Below are positions 48,860-54,898 of a stretch of 54,898 nucleotides of DNA, piece after piece; the first letter of the stretch is position 1; every line of letters starts with the position of its first letter. Source of the DNA: DATATV01 sp035551355 (GTDB taxonomy: Bacteria; Actinomycetota; Actinomycetes; Mycobacteriales; Pseudonocardiaceae); contig DASZNF010000132.1 in the NCBI GenBank assembly GCA_035551355.1, positions 1 through 54,898 on the forward strand, read 5' to 3'. A program made the position numbers and the translations under genes. Under the pieces are notes generated by a model. It saw only the letters and a list, made by a program, of their open reading frames with translations. It searched no databases and had not been told where the DNA came from.

Positions 48860-48865
48860 TAAAGT
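48860..48865 (+). promoter_or_regulatory. -10 element of a probable leaderless promoter (lipB)
   Basis: TAAAGT, 6 nt (CGATTC) before the GTG at 48872. The best match to the -10 consensus in the window. Confidence 0.6.
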
Positions 48866-48871
48866 CGATTC

Positions 48872-49615
48872 GTGAGCGACTCCTCCACCTCCTGCCGCGC
48901 CACCGCCGATCCGGTGGACGTACGCCTGCTCGGCACCGTCGACTACGCGCCGACCTGGGAACGCCAGCGCGAACTGGCCGCGGCCCGGGCCGATCAGACC
49001 GGCCCGGATACCTTCCTGCTGCTGCAACACAACGCGGTCTACACCGCGGGCCGGCGCACCGAGGACGCCGATCTGCCCACCGGCGACATCCCGGTGATCC
49101 GGGTCGACCGCGGCGGGCTGCTCACCTGGCACGGCCCGGGCCAGCTGGTCGGCTACCCGATCATCGAGCTGGCCGAGCCGGTGGACGTGGTCAACTACGT
49201 GCGGCGCCTGGAGGAGGCGCTGATCGCGGTGTGCCACCGGCTCGGCGTCACCGCGGCCGGCCGGGTGGAGGGGCGCAGCGGCGTCTGGCTGCCCGCCGAC
49301 GACGCCAAGGGCGAGCGCAAGATCGCCGCGATCGGCATCCGGGTGCAGCGCGGCGTGACCATGCACGGCTTCTCGATGAACTGCGACTGCGACATGGCCG
49401 CCTTCGCCAACGGCGTGGCCTGCGGCATCCGGGACGCCGGCGTGACCTCGCTGTCCCAGGAACTGGGCCGGGACGTCGCCGTGGACGAGGTGCTGCCGCT
49501 GGCCCGGGAGGCGGTGCTAGACGCGATCGAGGGCCGGCTGCCGGTCACCGAGCGGTTCATCCCCCGTGCGCGGACTCCGGCCGCTCCCGGCGTCACTTTC
49601 GCGCTGTCCAACTGA
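48872..49615 (+). CDS. lipB: lipoyl(octanoyl) transferase
   Basis: 247-aa enzyme transferring octanoyl from acyl carrier protein to the lipoyl domains of E2 and H proteins. RGGLLTWHGPGQLVGYPI is the family signature; catalytic Lys is in ERKIAAIGI and catalytic Cys in VACGIRDAGVTSL. The N-terminal 20 residues are a variable extension. Followed by a strong terminator. Confidence 0.95.
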   Translation: MSDSSTSCRATADPVDVRLLGTVDYAPTWERQRELAAARADQTGPDTFLLLQHNAVYTAGRRTEDADLPTGDIPVIRVDRGGLLTWHGPGQLVGYPIIELAEPVDVVNYVRRLEEALIAVCHRLGVTAAGRVEGRSGVWLPADDAKGERKIAAIGIRVQRGVTMHGFSMNCDCDMAAFANGVACGIRDAGVTSLSQELGRDVAVDEVLPLAREAVLDAIEGRLPVTERFIPRARTPAAPGVTFALSN

Positions 49616-49616
49616 A

Positions 49617-49652
49617 AACCGTTGGGGCGCCGGTAAAAGCGCCCCAACGGTT
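49617..49652. terminator. terminator between convergent lipB and LLM oxidoreductase gene
   Basis: AACCGTTGGGGCGC (49617-49630) pairs perfectly with its complement at 49639-49652, 14 bp, loop 8 nt. AAAA precedes and TT ends it, suited to both strands. Confidence 0.85.
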
Positions 49653-49658
49653 CAGTGC

Positions 49659-50600
49659 TCAGACCTGCGGCACGACCTGCTCGGCGATCAGCTCGACCTG
49701 GTCCACATCGGACAGATCCAGCAGCTGCAGATAGAACCGGGTGGCCCCGGTCTTTTCCTGGTACCGGCCGATCTTGTCGACCACCTCGGCGACGGTCCCG
49801 CCCAGCCCGCTGCGGCGCACCTCGTCGGCCTCCCGGCCGATCGCCGCGGCCCGGCGGGCCACGTCGGCGTCGTCCCGGCCGACCGCGATCACCTGCGCCG
49901 CGGAGAACGCCATTTCGCCCGGATTCCGGCCGATCTTCCTGGCCGCCTCCCGGACCCGCTCGAACTGGGCGGCCGCGGTGTCGGCGTCGGTGAAGGCCGC
50001 GTTGAACTCGGCGGCGTAGCGGGCGGCCAGCGCCGGGGTGCGCTTGGCGCCGCTGCCGCCGATGATCACCGGCGGCCCGGGCCGCTGCACCGACTTGGGC
50101 AGCGCGGGCGAGTCGGTGAGCTGGAAGTGCTTGCCGTCAAAGGAAAAGGTCTCGCCTTCGGGCGTGGCCCACAGCCCCGTGATGATCTCCAGCTGCTCGG
50201 CGTACCGGTCGAACCGCTCGCCCAGCTCCGGGAAGGGCAGCCCGTAGGCGGTGTGCTCGCGCTCGTACCAGCCGGCGCCGAAGCCGAACTCGACCCGGCC
50301 GCCGGACATCTGGTCGACCTGGGCCACGCTGATGGCCAGCGGCCCGGGATGCCGGAAGGTGGCCGCGGTGACCAGCGTGCCCAGCCGCACCGTGGAGGTC
50401 TCCCGGGCCAGCCCGGCCAGGGTGATCCAGGCGTCGGTGGGCCCGGGCAGGCCGTCCCCGTTGCCCATCTTGAGGTAGTGGTCGGAGCGGAAGAACGCGT
50501 CGTAACCGGCGGCCTCGGTGGCCTTGGCCACACGGAGCAGATCGGCGTAGCTGGCGCCCTGCTGGGGTTCGGTGAAGATCCTGAGTTGCGTGTCGGTCAC
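49659..50600 (-). CDS. LLM-class F420-dependent oxidoreductase (TIGR03560-like)
   Basis: 313-aa luciferase-like barrel. LRIFTEPQQGASYADLLRVAKATEAAGYDAFFRSDHYL is the N-terminal core typical of TIGR03560; VRLGTLVTAATFRHPGPLAISVAQVDQMSGGRVEFGFGAGW and PPVIIGGSGAKRTPALAARYA follow. F420 use is likely for this group. GTG start at 50600 with TAACGT 8 nt upstream, possibly leaderless. It is 11 nt downstream of the TetR gene, so operonic control is possible. Confidence 0.87.
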   Translation of the reverse strand: MTDTQLRIFTEPQQGASYADLLRVAKATEAAGYDAFFRSDHYLKMGNGDGLPGPTDAWITLAGLARETSTVRLGTLVTAATFRHPGPLAISVAQVDQMSGGRVEFGFGAGWYEREHTAYGLPFPELGERFDRYAEQLEIITGLWATPEGETFSFDGKHFQLTDSPALPKSVQRPGPPVIIGGSGAKRTPALAARYAAEFNAAFTDADTAAAQFERVREAARKIGRNPGEMAFSAAQVIAVGRDDADVARRAAAIGREADEVRRSGLGGTVAEVVDKIGRYQEKTGATRFYLQLLDLSDVDQVELIAEQVVPQV

Positions 50601-50611
50601 GGCCCCCGACG

Positions 50612-51229
50612 TTACCCGGCGGCCGGGCTCGGTGATTCCAGCCTGCGGTGTCCTTCCAGCAGGCGGACCACCGTGTCGAACACCTCGTTGCTGGTCTTGT
50701 GCGGGTCGGCCGAGCCGGCGATCAGCGTGGCCCCGGCCCACAGCGCGCCGAACAGCAGCCGGGAGGTGGTCTCCACCGGCATATCCTCGATCTCGCCGGA
50801 GTCGATCAGCACCCCGACCGCGGAACGCACGATGCCGAAGCTGTACCGGTCCTCGCATTCGCGCCAGCGTTCCCAGCCCATCACCACCGGGCCCTCGTGG
50901 ATCACGATGCGCTGGTAGGACGGCTCAAGGCAGACCTTCATGTACTGCCGCAGGCCCTCCATCACGCTGTCCCACACCGCGCGTTCCGGGGTGCCGACGA
51001 TCTGCGCGAGCCGGCTCATGGTGGTGGTCTCCACGCGGTCGAACACGGCCTCGAAGAGGGCCTGTTTGCCTGCGAAGTGGTGGTAGAGCGCGCCCTTGGT
51101 GACCCGGGCCTGCTTGGCCACCTCGTCCAGCGAGGTGGCCGCGTAGCCGCGTTCGGTGAACAGCGCGACGGCGCTGTCCACCAGGGCATCCCTGGTCGAT
51201 TCCGAATATTCGAGCCGACGCGACCGCAC
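50612..51229 (-). CDS. TetR-family transcriptional regulator
   Basis: 205-aa repressor. N-terminal HTH: DALVDSAVALFTERGYAATSLDEVAKQARVTKGALYHHFAGKQALFEAVFD is the classic TetR domain. The C-terminal ligand domain is TetR_C-like and ends in a Ser/Pro tail. The GTG at 51229 has GAGGG 8 nt upstream; the frame extends to 51361 but through the operator region. Divergent from the 163-aa hypothetical gene, with a large palindrome between them. Confidence 0.88.
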   Translation of the reverse strand: MRSRRLEYSESTRDALVDSAVALFTERGYAATSLDEVAKQARVTKGALYHHFAGKQALFEAVFDRVETTTMSRLAQIVGTPERAVWDSVMEGLRQYMKVCLEPSYQRIVIHEGPVVMGWERWRECEDRYSFGIVRSAVGVLIDSGEIEDMPVETTSRLLFGALWAGATLIAGSADPHKTSNEVFDTVVRLLEGHRRLESPSPAAG

Positions 51230-51254
51230 TGTCACCACCCTCACAAGACTACGG

Positions 51255-51282
51255 CATACCAACGGTACGTACCGGTGGTATG
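51255..51282. promoter_or_regulatory. TetR operator candidate (28-bp palindrome) with further half-sites
   Basis: CATACC-AACGGTACGTACCGGT-GGTATG, symmetric except for one mismatched pair, centred between the TetR gene and the divergent gene. Related half-sites ACCGACAGTATG (51299-51310) and ACCGGCGGTATC (51317-51328) follow. Probable binding sites of the TetR protein. Confidence 0.65.
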
Positions 51283-51359
51283 TTCGTGGCAGGTCCGTAC
51301 CGACAGTATGCCGCAAACCGGCGGTATCAACTGTGTTAACGGAAAGGGAGGGCGACACC

Positions 51360-51851
51360 ATGAGCTGGACCGACTTCTACCGTCGGCGCGACACGATCGA
51401 GCTGGTGTTGGACCGGGCCCGTGACAATCGGGAGGCCGGCATGCCGTTCGACGAGTTGCCCGCGGTGACCGAGATCTTCACCGACCGCGAGGATCTGGCC
51501 CTCGCCCTGCAGTACAAGTGGTCCCAGATCCTGCTGGGCCGCATCGCGGCCGCTCAGCTGGAGGCGGACAAGACCGCCCACATCGACAACGTCGAGGCCG
51601 TCACGCAGGCGTGGCGTTCCGCTTCGAAGACCAACCCCGAACTGCGCGCGCTGCTGGACGCCTACGCCGACGAGGGCGGACCGGCGTTCCAGCGGGCGCA
51701 GGCCCGCGAACAGCGGATGCTGGCGCTGGCCGCCGGGCTCGCCGAACTGCGCGAGCCGCTTGAGGAGCGGACCCGGATCGGCGCCGCCTTCCAGGCGCTG
51801 CTGCGCTCCGGCGAGCGTCAGGAGACGCCTCGCCTGGCCACCAGTTCCTGA
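51360..51851 (+). CDS. conserved actinobacterial helical protein of unknown function
   Basis: 163-aa soluble, mostly helical protein: MSWTDFYRRRDTIELVLDRAR, FTDREDLALALQYKWSQILLGRI and VTQAWRSASKTNPELRALLDAY. Charged, Ala-rich, no Cys. I recall relatives in actinomycetes annotated only as hypothetical. GGGAGGG lies 7 nt before the ATG. It is divergent from the TetR gene and its promoter region is covered by the TetR operator repeats, so it is probably that regulator's target. A perfect terminator follows. Confidence 0.78.
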   Translation: MSWTDFYRRRDTIELVLDRARDNREAGMPFDELPAVTEIFTDREDLALALQYKWSQILLGRIAAAQLEADKTAHIDNVEAVTQAWRSASKTNPELRALLDAYADEGGPAFQRAQAREQRMLALAAGLAELREPLEERTRIGAAFQALLRSGERQETPRLATSS

Positions 51852-51883
51852 CCGGCGGTTCGTTCCAGCCCGACCCGCGGACC

Positions 51884-51921
51884 ACGAATCCCCCGATGCG
51901 CGCGAGCATCGGGGGATTCGT
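51884..51921 (+). terminator. terminator after the TetR-controlled gene
   Basis: ACGAATCCCCCGATGC (51884-51899) pairs perfectly with 51906-51921, 16 bp, loop 6 nt. The longest stem in the window. Confidence 0.88.
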
Positions 51922-51935
51922 CTATTACCGGGGAG

Positions 51936-51941
51936 TAAGTT
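51936..51941 (+). promoter_or_regulatory. -10 element of a probable leaderless promoter (SDR gene)
   Basis: TAAGTT, 6 nt before the ATG at 51948; its -35 position falls within the upstream terminator stem. Confidence 0.5.
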
Positions 51942-51947
51942 GTCGGA

Positions 51948-52880
51948 ATGGTGAACTGGACCGCGCAGGACATCCCCGATCAGTCCGGGCGGACGGTGCT
52001 GATCACCGGCGCGAACTCGGGCCTCGGCCTGCGCAGCGCGCAGCTGCTGGCCGAGCACAACGCGCGGGTGCTGCTGGCCTGCCGGTCGGCCGAGCGCGGC
52101 AAGGCGGCACTGGCCACCATGCCCGGCGGCAACACCGAGCTGATCGAGCTGGACCTGGCCGACCTGTCCGCCGTGCGCCGGGCCGCCGACGAGGTCCGCG
52201 AGCGCACCGGAGACCAACTGGACGTACTGATCAACAACGCCGGCGTGATGTTCACCCCGAGGCGGCAGACCGCCGACGGCTTCGAACTCCAGTACGGCAC
52301 CAACTACCTCGGCCACGTCGCCCTGACCTGGCGGCTGATGCCCGCGCTGCGCGGCCGCCCCGGCGCGCGCATCGTCACCCTGTCCAGCCTGCTGGCCCAC
52401 GCCGGCCGGATCAACCTGGCCGACCCCAACTACCAGCACCGCCGCTACACCAGCGTGACCGCGTACGGACAGTCCAAACTGGCCAACCAGCTGTTCGCGG
52501 CCGAGCTGGACCGGCGGCTGCGCGCGGCCGGGCAGGACACGCTGAGCATGGCCGCCCACCCCGGCTACACCGGCACGAACCTGGGCGCCAACTCCGCCCG
52601 GTCCTGGTCCGGCGCCCTCGGCGCGGCGATGGCCACCATCTACCAGCTGGGCAACCAGCTGATCAGCCAGAGCGTGGACGGCGGCGTGCTGCCCATGCTC
52701 TACGCCGCGACCGCGCCGGACGTGCGCGGCGGCGCGTACTACGGCCCGTCCGGCTTCCAGCAGATGTACGGAATGCCCCGCGAGGTGCCGCTGCTCGCCG
52801 CCGCCCGCAACCCGGTCCTGCTGGACGAACTCTGGTCCCGGACCGCGGAATTGACCGGTGTGGCACCCGATCCTGCGTGA
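51948..52880 (+). CDS. short-chain dehydrogenase/reductase (retinol dehydrogenase-like)
   Basis: 310-aa classical-type SDR. TVLITGANSGLGLRSAQLL is the cofactor motif, NNAGVM the structural motif, Ser in TLSSLLAH and YGQSK the catalytic residues. The C-terminal part resembles the RDH/WWOX-like group (AHPGYTGTNL). The substrate is not predictable. Leaderless-type start. Its stop is 37 nt before lipA. Confidence 0.88.
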   Translation: MVNWTAQDIPDQSGRTVLITGANSGLGLRSAQLLAEHNARVLLACRSAERGKAALATMPGGNTELIELDLADLSAVRRAADEVRERTGDQLDVLINNAGVMFTPRRQTADGFELQYGTNYLGHVALTWRLMPALRGRPGARIVTLSSLLAHAGRINLADPNYQHRRYTSVTAYGQSKLANQLFAAELDRRLRAAGQDTLSMAAHPGYTGTNLGANSARSWSGALGAAMATIYQLGNQLISQSVDGGVLPMLYAATAPDVRGGAYYGPSGFQQMYGMPREVPLLAAARNPVLLDELWSRTAELTGVAPDPA

Positions 52881-52904
52881 TCCAGGACACCCATAAGGCC
52901 AGCG

Positions 52905-52910
52905 TAAGCT
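52905..52910 (+). promoter_or_regulatory. -10 element of a probable leaderless promoter (lipA)
   Basis: TAAGCT, 7 nt before the GTG at 52918. Confidence 0.5.
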
Positions 52911-52917
52911 GGTCATC

Positions 52918-53919
52918 GTGACTGTTGCGCCGGACGGACGGAAGCTGCTGCGGCTGGAGGTTCGCAACAGCGAGACGCCGATCGAGAAAAAGCCCTCGTG
53001 GATCAAGACCAAGGCCCGGATGGGCCCGGAGTACACCGAGCTGAAGAAGCTGGTGCACCGCGAGGGTCTGCACACGGTGTGCGAAGAGGCGGGCTGCCCG
53101 AACATCTACGAGTGCTGGGAAGACCGCGAGGCGACCTTCCTCATCGGCGGCGACCAATGCACCCGAAGGTGTGACTTCTGCCAGATCGACACCGGAAAGC
53201 CCTCGGCGCTGGACCGCACCGAGCCGCGCAAGGTGGCCGAGTCGGTGCAGGCGATGGGCCTGCGCTACGCCACGGTGACCGGCGTGGCCCGCGACGACCT
53301 GGACGACGGCGGCGCCTGGCTGTACGCCGAGACGGTCCGCGAGATCCACCGGCTCAACCCGGGCACCGGCGTCGAGCTGCTGATCCCGGACTTCAACTCC
53401 GACGACGACCAGCTGGCCGAGGTGTTCGGCTCCCGGCCCGAGGTGCTGGCCCACAACCTGGAGACCGTCCCCCGGATCTTCAAGCGCATCCGCCCGGGCT
53501 TCCGCTACGAGCGTTCGCTGTCGGTGCTGACCAAGGCCCGCGCGGCCGGGCTGGTCACCAAGTCCAACCTGATCCTGGGCATGGGCGAGACGCCGGACGA
53601 GGTCACCGAGGCCATGCGCGACCTGCACGAGGCGGGCTGCGAGATTCTGACCATCACCCAGTACCTGCGGCCGAGCGTGCGCCACCACCCGGTGGACCGG
53701 TGGGTGAAGCCCGAAGAGTTCGTGACCCACAAGGAGATGGCCGAGTCGATCGGCTTCTCCGGTGTGATGGCCGGTCCCCTGGTGCGGTCCTCGTACCGGG
53801 CCGGGCGACTGTACGCGCAGGCCATGGCCAAGCGCGGCGAAGAGGTGCCCGCCAACCTGGCCCACCTGACCCAGGCCGGTCCCGCCGCCCAGGAAGCCAC
53901 CAGCCTCCTGGCTCGCTGA
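52918..53919 (+). CDS. lipA: lipoyl synthase (radical SAM)
   Basis: 333-aa radical SAM enzyme that inserts two sulfurs into protein-bound octanoyl groups. The auxiliary cluster cysteines are in CEEAGCPNIYEC, the radical SAM CxxxCxxC is CTRRCDFC, and the C-terminal VRSSYRAG supplies the serine ligand. With lipB this completes de novo lipoylation of the adjacent sucB product. Homologous to Rv2218. Confidence 0.96.
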   Translation: MTVAPDGRKLLRLEVRNSETPIEKKPSWIKTKARMGPEYTELKKLVHREGLHTVCEEAGCPNIYECWEDREATFLIGGDQCTRRCDFCQIDTGKPSALDRTEPRKVAESVQAMGLRYATVTGVARDDLDDGGAWLYAETVREIHRLNPGTGVELLIPDFNSDDDQLAEVFGSRPEVLAHNLETVPRIFKRIRPGFRYERSLSVLTKARAAGLVTKSNLILGMGETPDEVTEAMRDLHEAGCEILTITQYLRPSVRHHPVDRWVKPEEFVTHKEMAESIGFSGVMAGPLVRSSYRAGRLYAQAMAKRGEEVPANLAHLTQAGPAAQEATSLLAR

Positions 53920-53930
53920 GCCGAACAGAG

Positions 53931-53963
53931 CCGGACGGCCGCGAGATGTTCGCGGCCGTCCGG
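53931..53963. terminator. terminator between convergent lipA and LLM gene
   Basis: CCGGACGGCCGCGA (53931-53944) pairs perfectly with TCGCGGCCGTCCGG (53950-53963), 14 bp, loop 5, followed by TTTCGCTTGT on the plus strand. Confidence 0.88.
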
Positions 53964-53983
53964 TTTCGCTTGTCCGGCAGGGC

Positions 53984-54898
53984 TTACTCGACTCCGGGCA
54001 GTACCTCGGCGGCCAGCCGCTCCAGCTGCTCCCGCGGATCGAACAACGGCGTCAGCAGGATCATCTCCGCGCCCGCGTCGGCGATCTCCCGCAGCCCGGC
54101 GACACACTGCTCGGCCGTGCCGACCACGGTGACCGGCATCAGATCGGCCCCCGCGGACCCGCCGTACAGCTGGTTCAGCGCATCCGACATCCGCTCCCGA
54201 CCCCGCGCCACGTCGTCGTCGATCGCGATATACGCCCGCTTGGCGATCCGGAAACCCGCCGGATCCCGCTCCTGCTTGACCAGTTCCTCGCGGACCGTCA
54301 CGACCTGCGCGGCGAAGTCCGCCGTGGTCGTCGACCCCGCGCCGAAGAACCCGTCCCCATGCCGCACCGCCCGCCGCAGCGCGTTCGGGTGGCGGCCGCC
54401 GAACCAGATCGGCGGATGCGGCTTCTGGAACGGCTTCGGTTCCATGTTCGCGCCCGGCAGCTGCCAGAAGTCGCCGTCGAACTGCAGATCTTCCTTGGTC
54501 CACAAGGCTTTCATCAGCCGAAGGCCCTCGCTGAACCGAGCCACCAGCCGATCCGGGCTGGAGTCGAACGCCGAGAACATCCGCCGGTTCCCGCCGGTCC
54601 CGACGCCCACCTCGACCCGCCCCCGGGAGAGCTGGTCCAGCGAGCTGAGACTCTTGGCCAGGTGCACCGGATTGTGCAGCGGCGTCACGAACACCGAGCA
54701 CCCGATCCGCACCCGCGTGGTGCAGGCGGCCGCGTAGGTCATCACCTCCAGCGGCGAAAGCTGCGGGATGGTGCCCAGCACCTGTTCCTGGGTCCACACC
54801 CCCTCGAACCCGAGCTCCTCCACCCGCGCCAGATACTCCCGCATCGCCGCGTCCTGGAACTCGCCATCAGCAAAGATCTGCGGCACAGAGATCGAAAA
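53984..54898 (-). CDS. LLM-class flavin-dependent oxidoreductase (N-terminus at window edge)
   Basis: Luciferase-like oxidoreductase, at least 304 codons. VRIGCSVFVTPLHNPVHLAKSLSSLDQLSRGRVEVGVGTGG is the family core, PPIWFGGRHPNALRRAV the cofactor region and GTAEQCVAGLREIADAGAEMILLTPL the C-terminus. The frame is open to the window end with FSIS before VPQIF, which matches the usual FSISVPQ first strand, so the true start is probably just outside. A GTG at 54886 is the only start inside. Confidence 0.85.
   Translation of the reverse strand, partial: FSISVPQIFADGEFQDAAMREYLARVEELGFEGVWTQEQVLGTIPQLSPLEVMTYAAACTTRVRIGCSVFVTPLHNPVHLAKSLSSLDQLSRGRVEVGVGTGGNRRMFSAFDSSPDRLVARFSEGLRLMKALWTKEDLQFDGDFWQLPGANMEPKPFQKPHPPIWFGGRHPNALRRAVRHGDGFFGAGSTTTADFAAQVVTVREELVKQERDPAGFRIAKRAYIAIDDDVARGRERMSDALNQLYGGSAGADLMPVTVVGTAEQCVAGLREIADAGAEMILLTPLFDPREQLERLAAEVLPGVE

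Overview
The window is dense, very GC-rich actinobacterial chromosome with strong G/C third-position codon bias, many GTG starts and almost no gene-free space (no gap over 300 bp). It carries the mycobacterial-type phosphatidylinositol mannosyltransferase PimB, Lsr2, an actinobacterial bcc-aa3 respiratory supercomplex, F420/LLM-type oxidoreductases, an XRE/DUF397 regulator pair and a DddA-like deaminase toxin module. Gene order closely follows, as I remember it, the M. tuberculosis Rv2187-Rv2218 segment (fadD15, pimB, NlpC/P60, exonuclease-UvrC, trpD, ctaE-qcrCAB, ctaF-ctaC, asnB, adoK, hesB, DUF3043, cobT-cobS, ilvE, gcvT, pepB, dlaT, Rv2216, lipB, lipA). A member of Pseudonocardiaceae is the best guess (inference).

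Layout. 1-6.6 kb: truncated glucokinase, a metallophosphoesterase, acyl-CoA synthetase, a DUF1707 membrane protein, PimB, and an SRPBCC-ArsR pair behind two tandem palindromic operators. 6.6-10.3 kb: three tandem secreted NlpC/P60 cell-wall hydrolases and a small Cys-rich protein. 10.4-16.9 kb: metallo-hydrolase, NYN protein, epimerase, DEDDh-exonuclease/UvrC fusion, a lone RAM domain, a beta-lactamase-like lipoprotein and Lsr2. 17.1-24.6 kb: the cytochrome bc1 operon with oxidase subunit III, a degenerate receiver plus trpD, then oxidase subunits IV and II. The ctaE-qcrCAB-trpD block is inverted relative to the remembered mycobacterial order. 24.8-31.1 kb: asnB, an SRPBCC protein, adenosine kinase, LLM oxidoreductase, HesB/IscA protein, DUF3043.

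31.1-35.4 kb is an accessory island inserted where mycobacteria go straight to cobT: aldo/keto reductase, a Nudix protein with degenerate catalytic box, XRE/DUF5753 regulator, a DUF397 protein with a triplicated motif, and a polymorphic-toxin operon (67-aa conserved protein, DddA-like deaminase, Imm1). The toxin frame is broken by a single in-frame TGA between its helical N-terminal region and its deaminase domain. This is the most interesting locus.

35.5-54.9 kb returns to core metabolism: cobU-cobT-cobS for lower-ligand assembly of cobalamin; ilvE; a permease-gcvT-DUF402 operon; pepA; lpdA-sucB with epimerase, lipB and lipA, i.e. lipoate synthesis and transfer beside the lipoylated E2 and the E3 that use it; and LLM, TetR and SDR genes.

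Many genes appear leaderless: a TANNNT -10 element lies 6-8 nt upstream of the start codon (12 cases listed). Convergent genes are separated by strong perfect hairpins. I saw no tRNA, rRNA, CRISPR, IS element or prophage.
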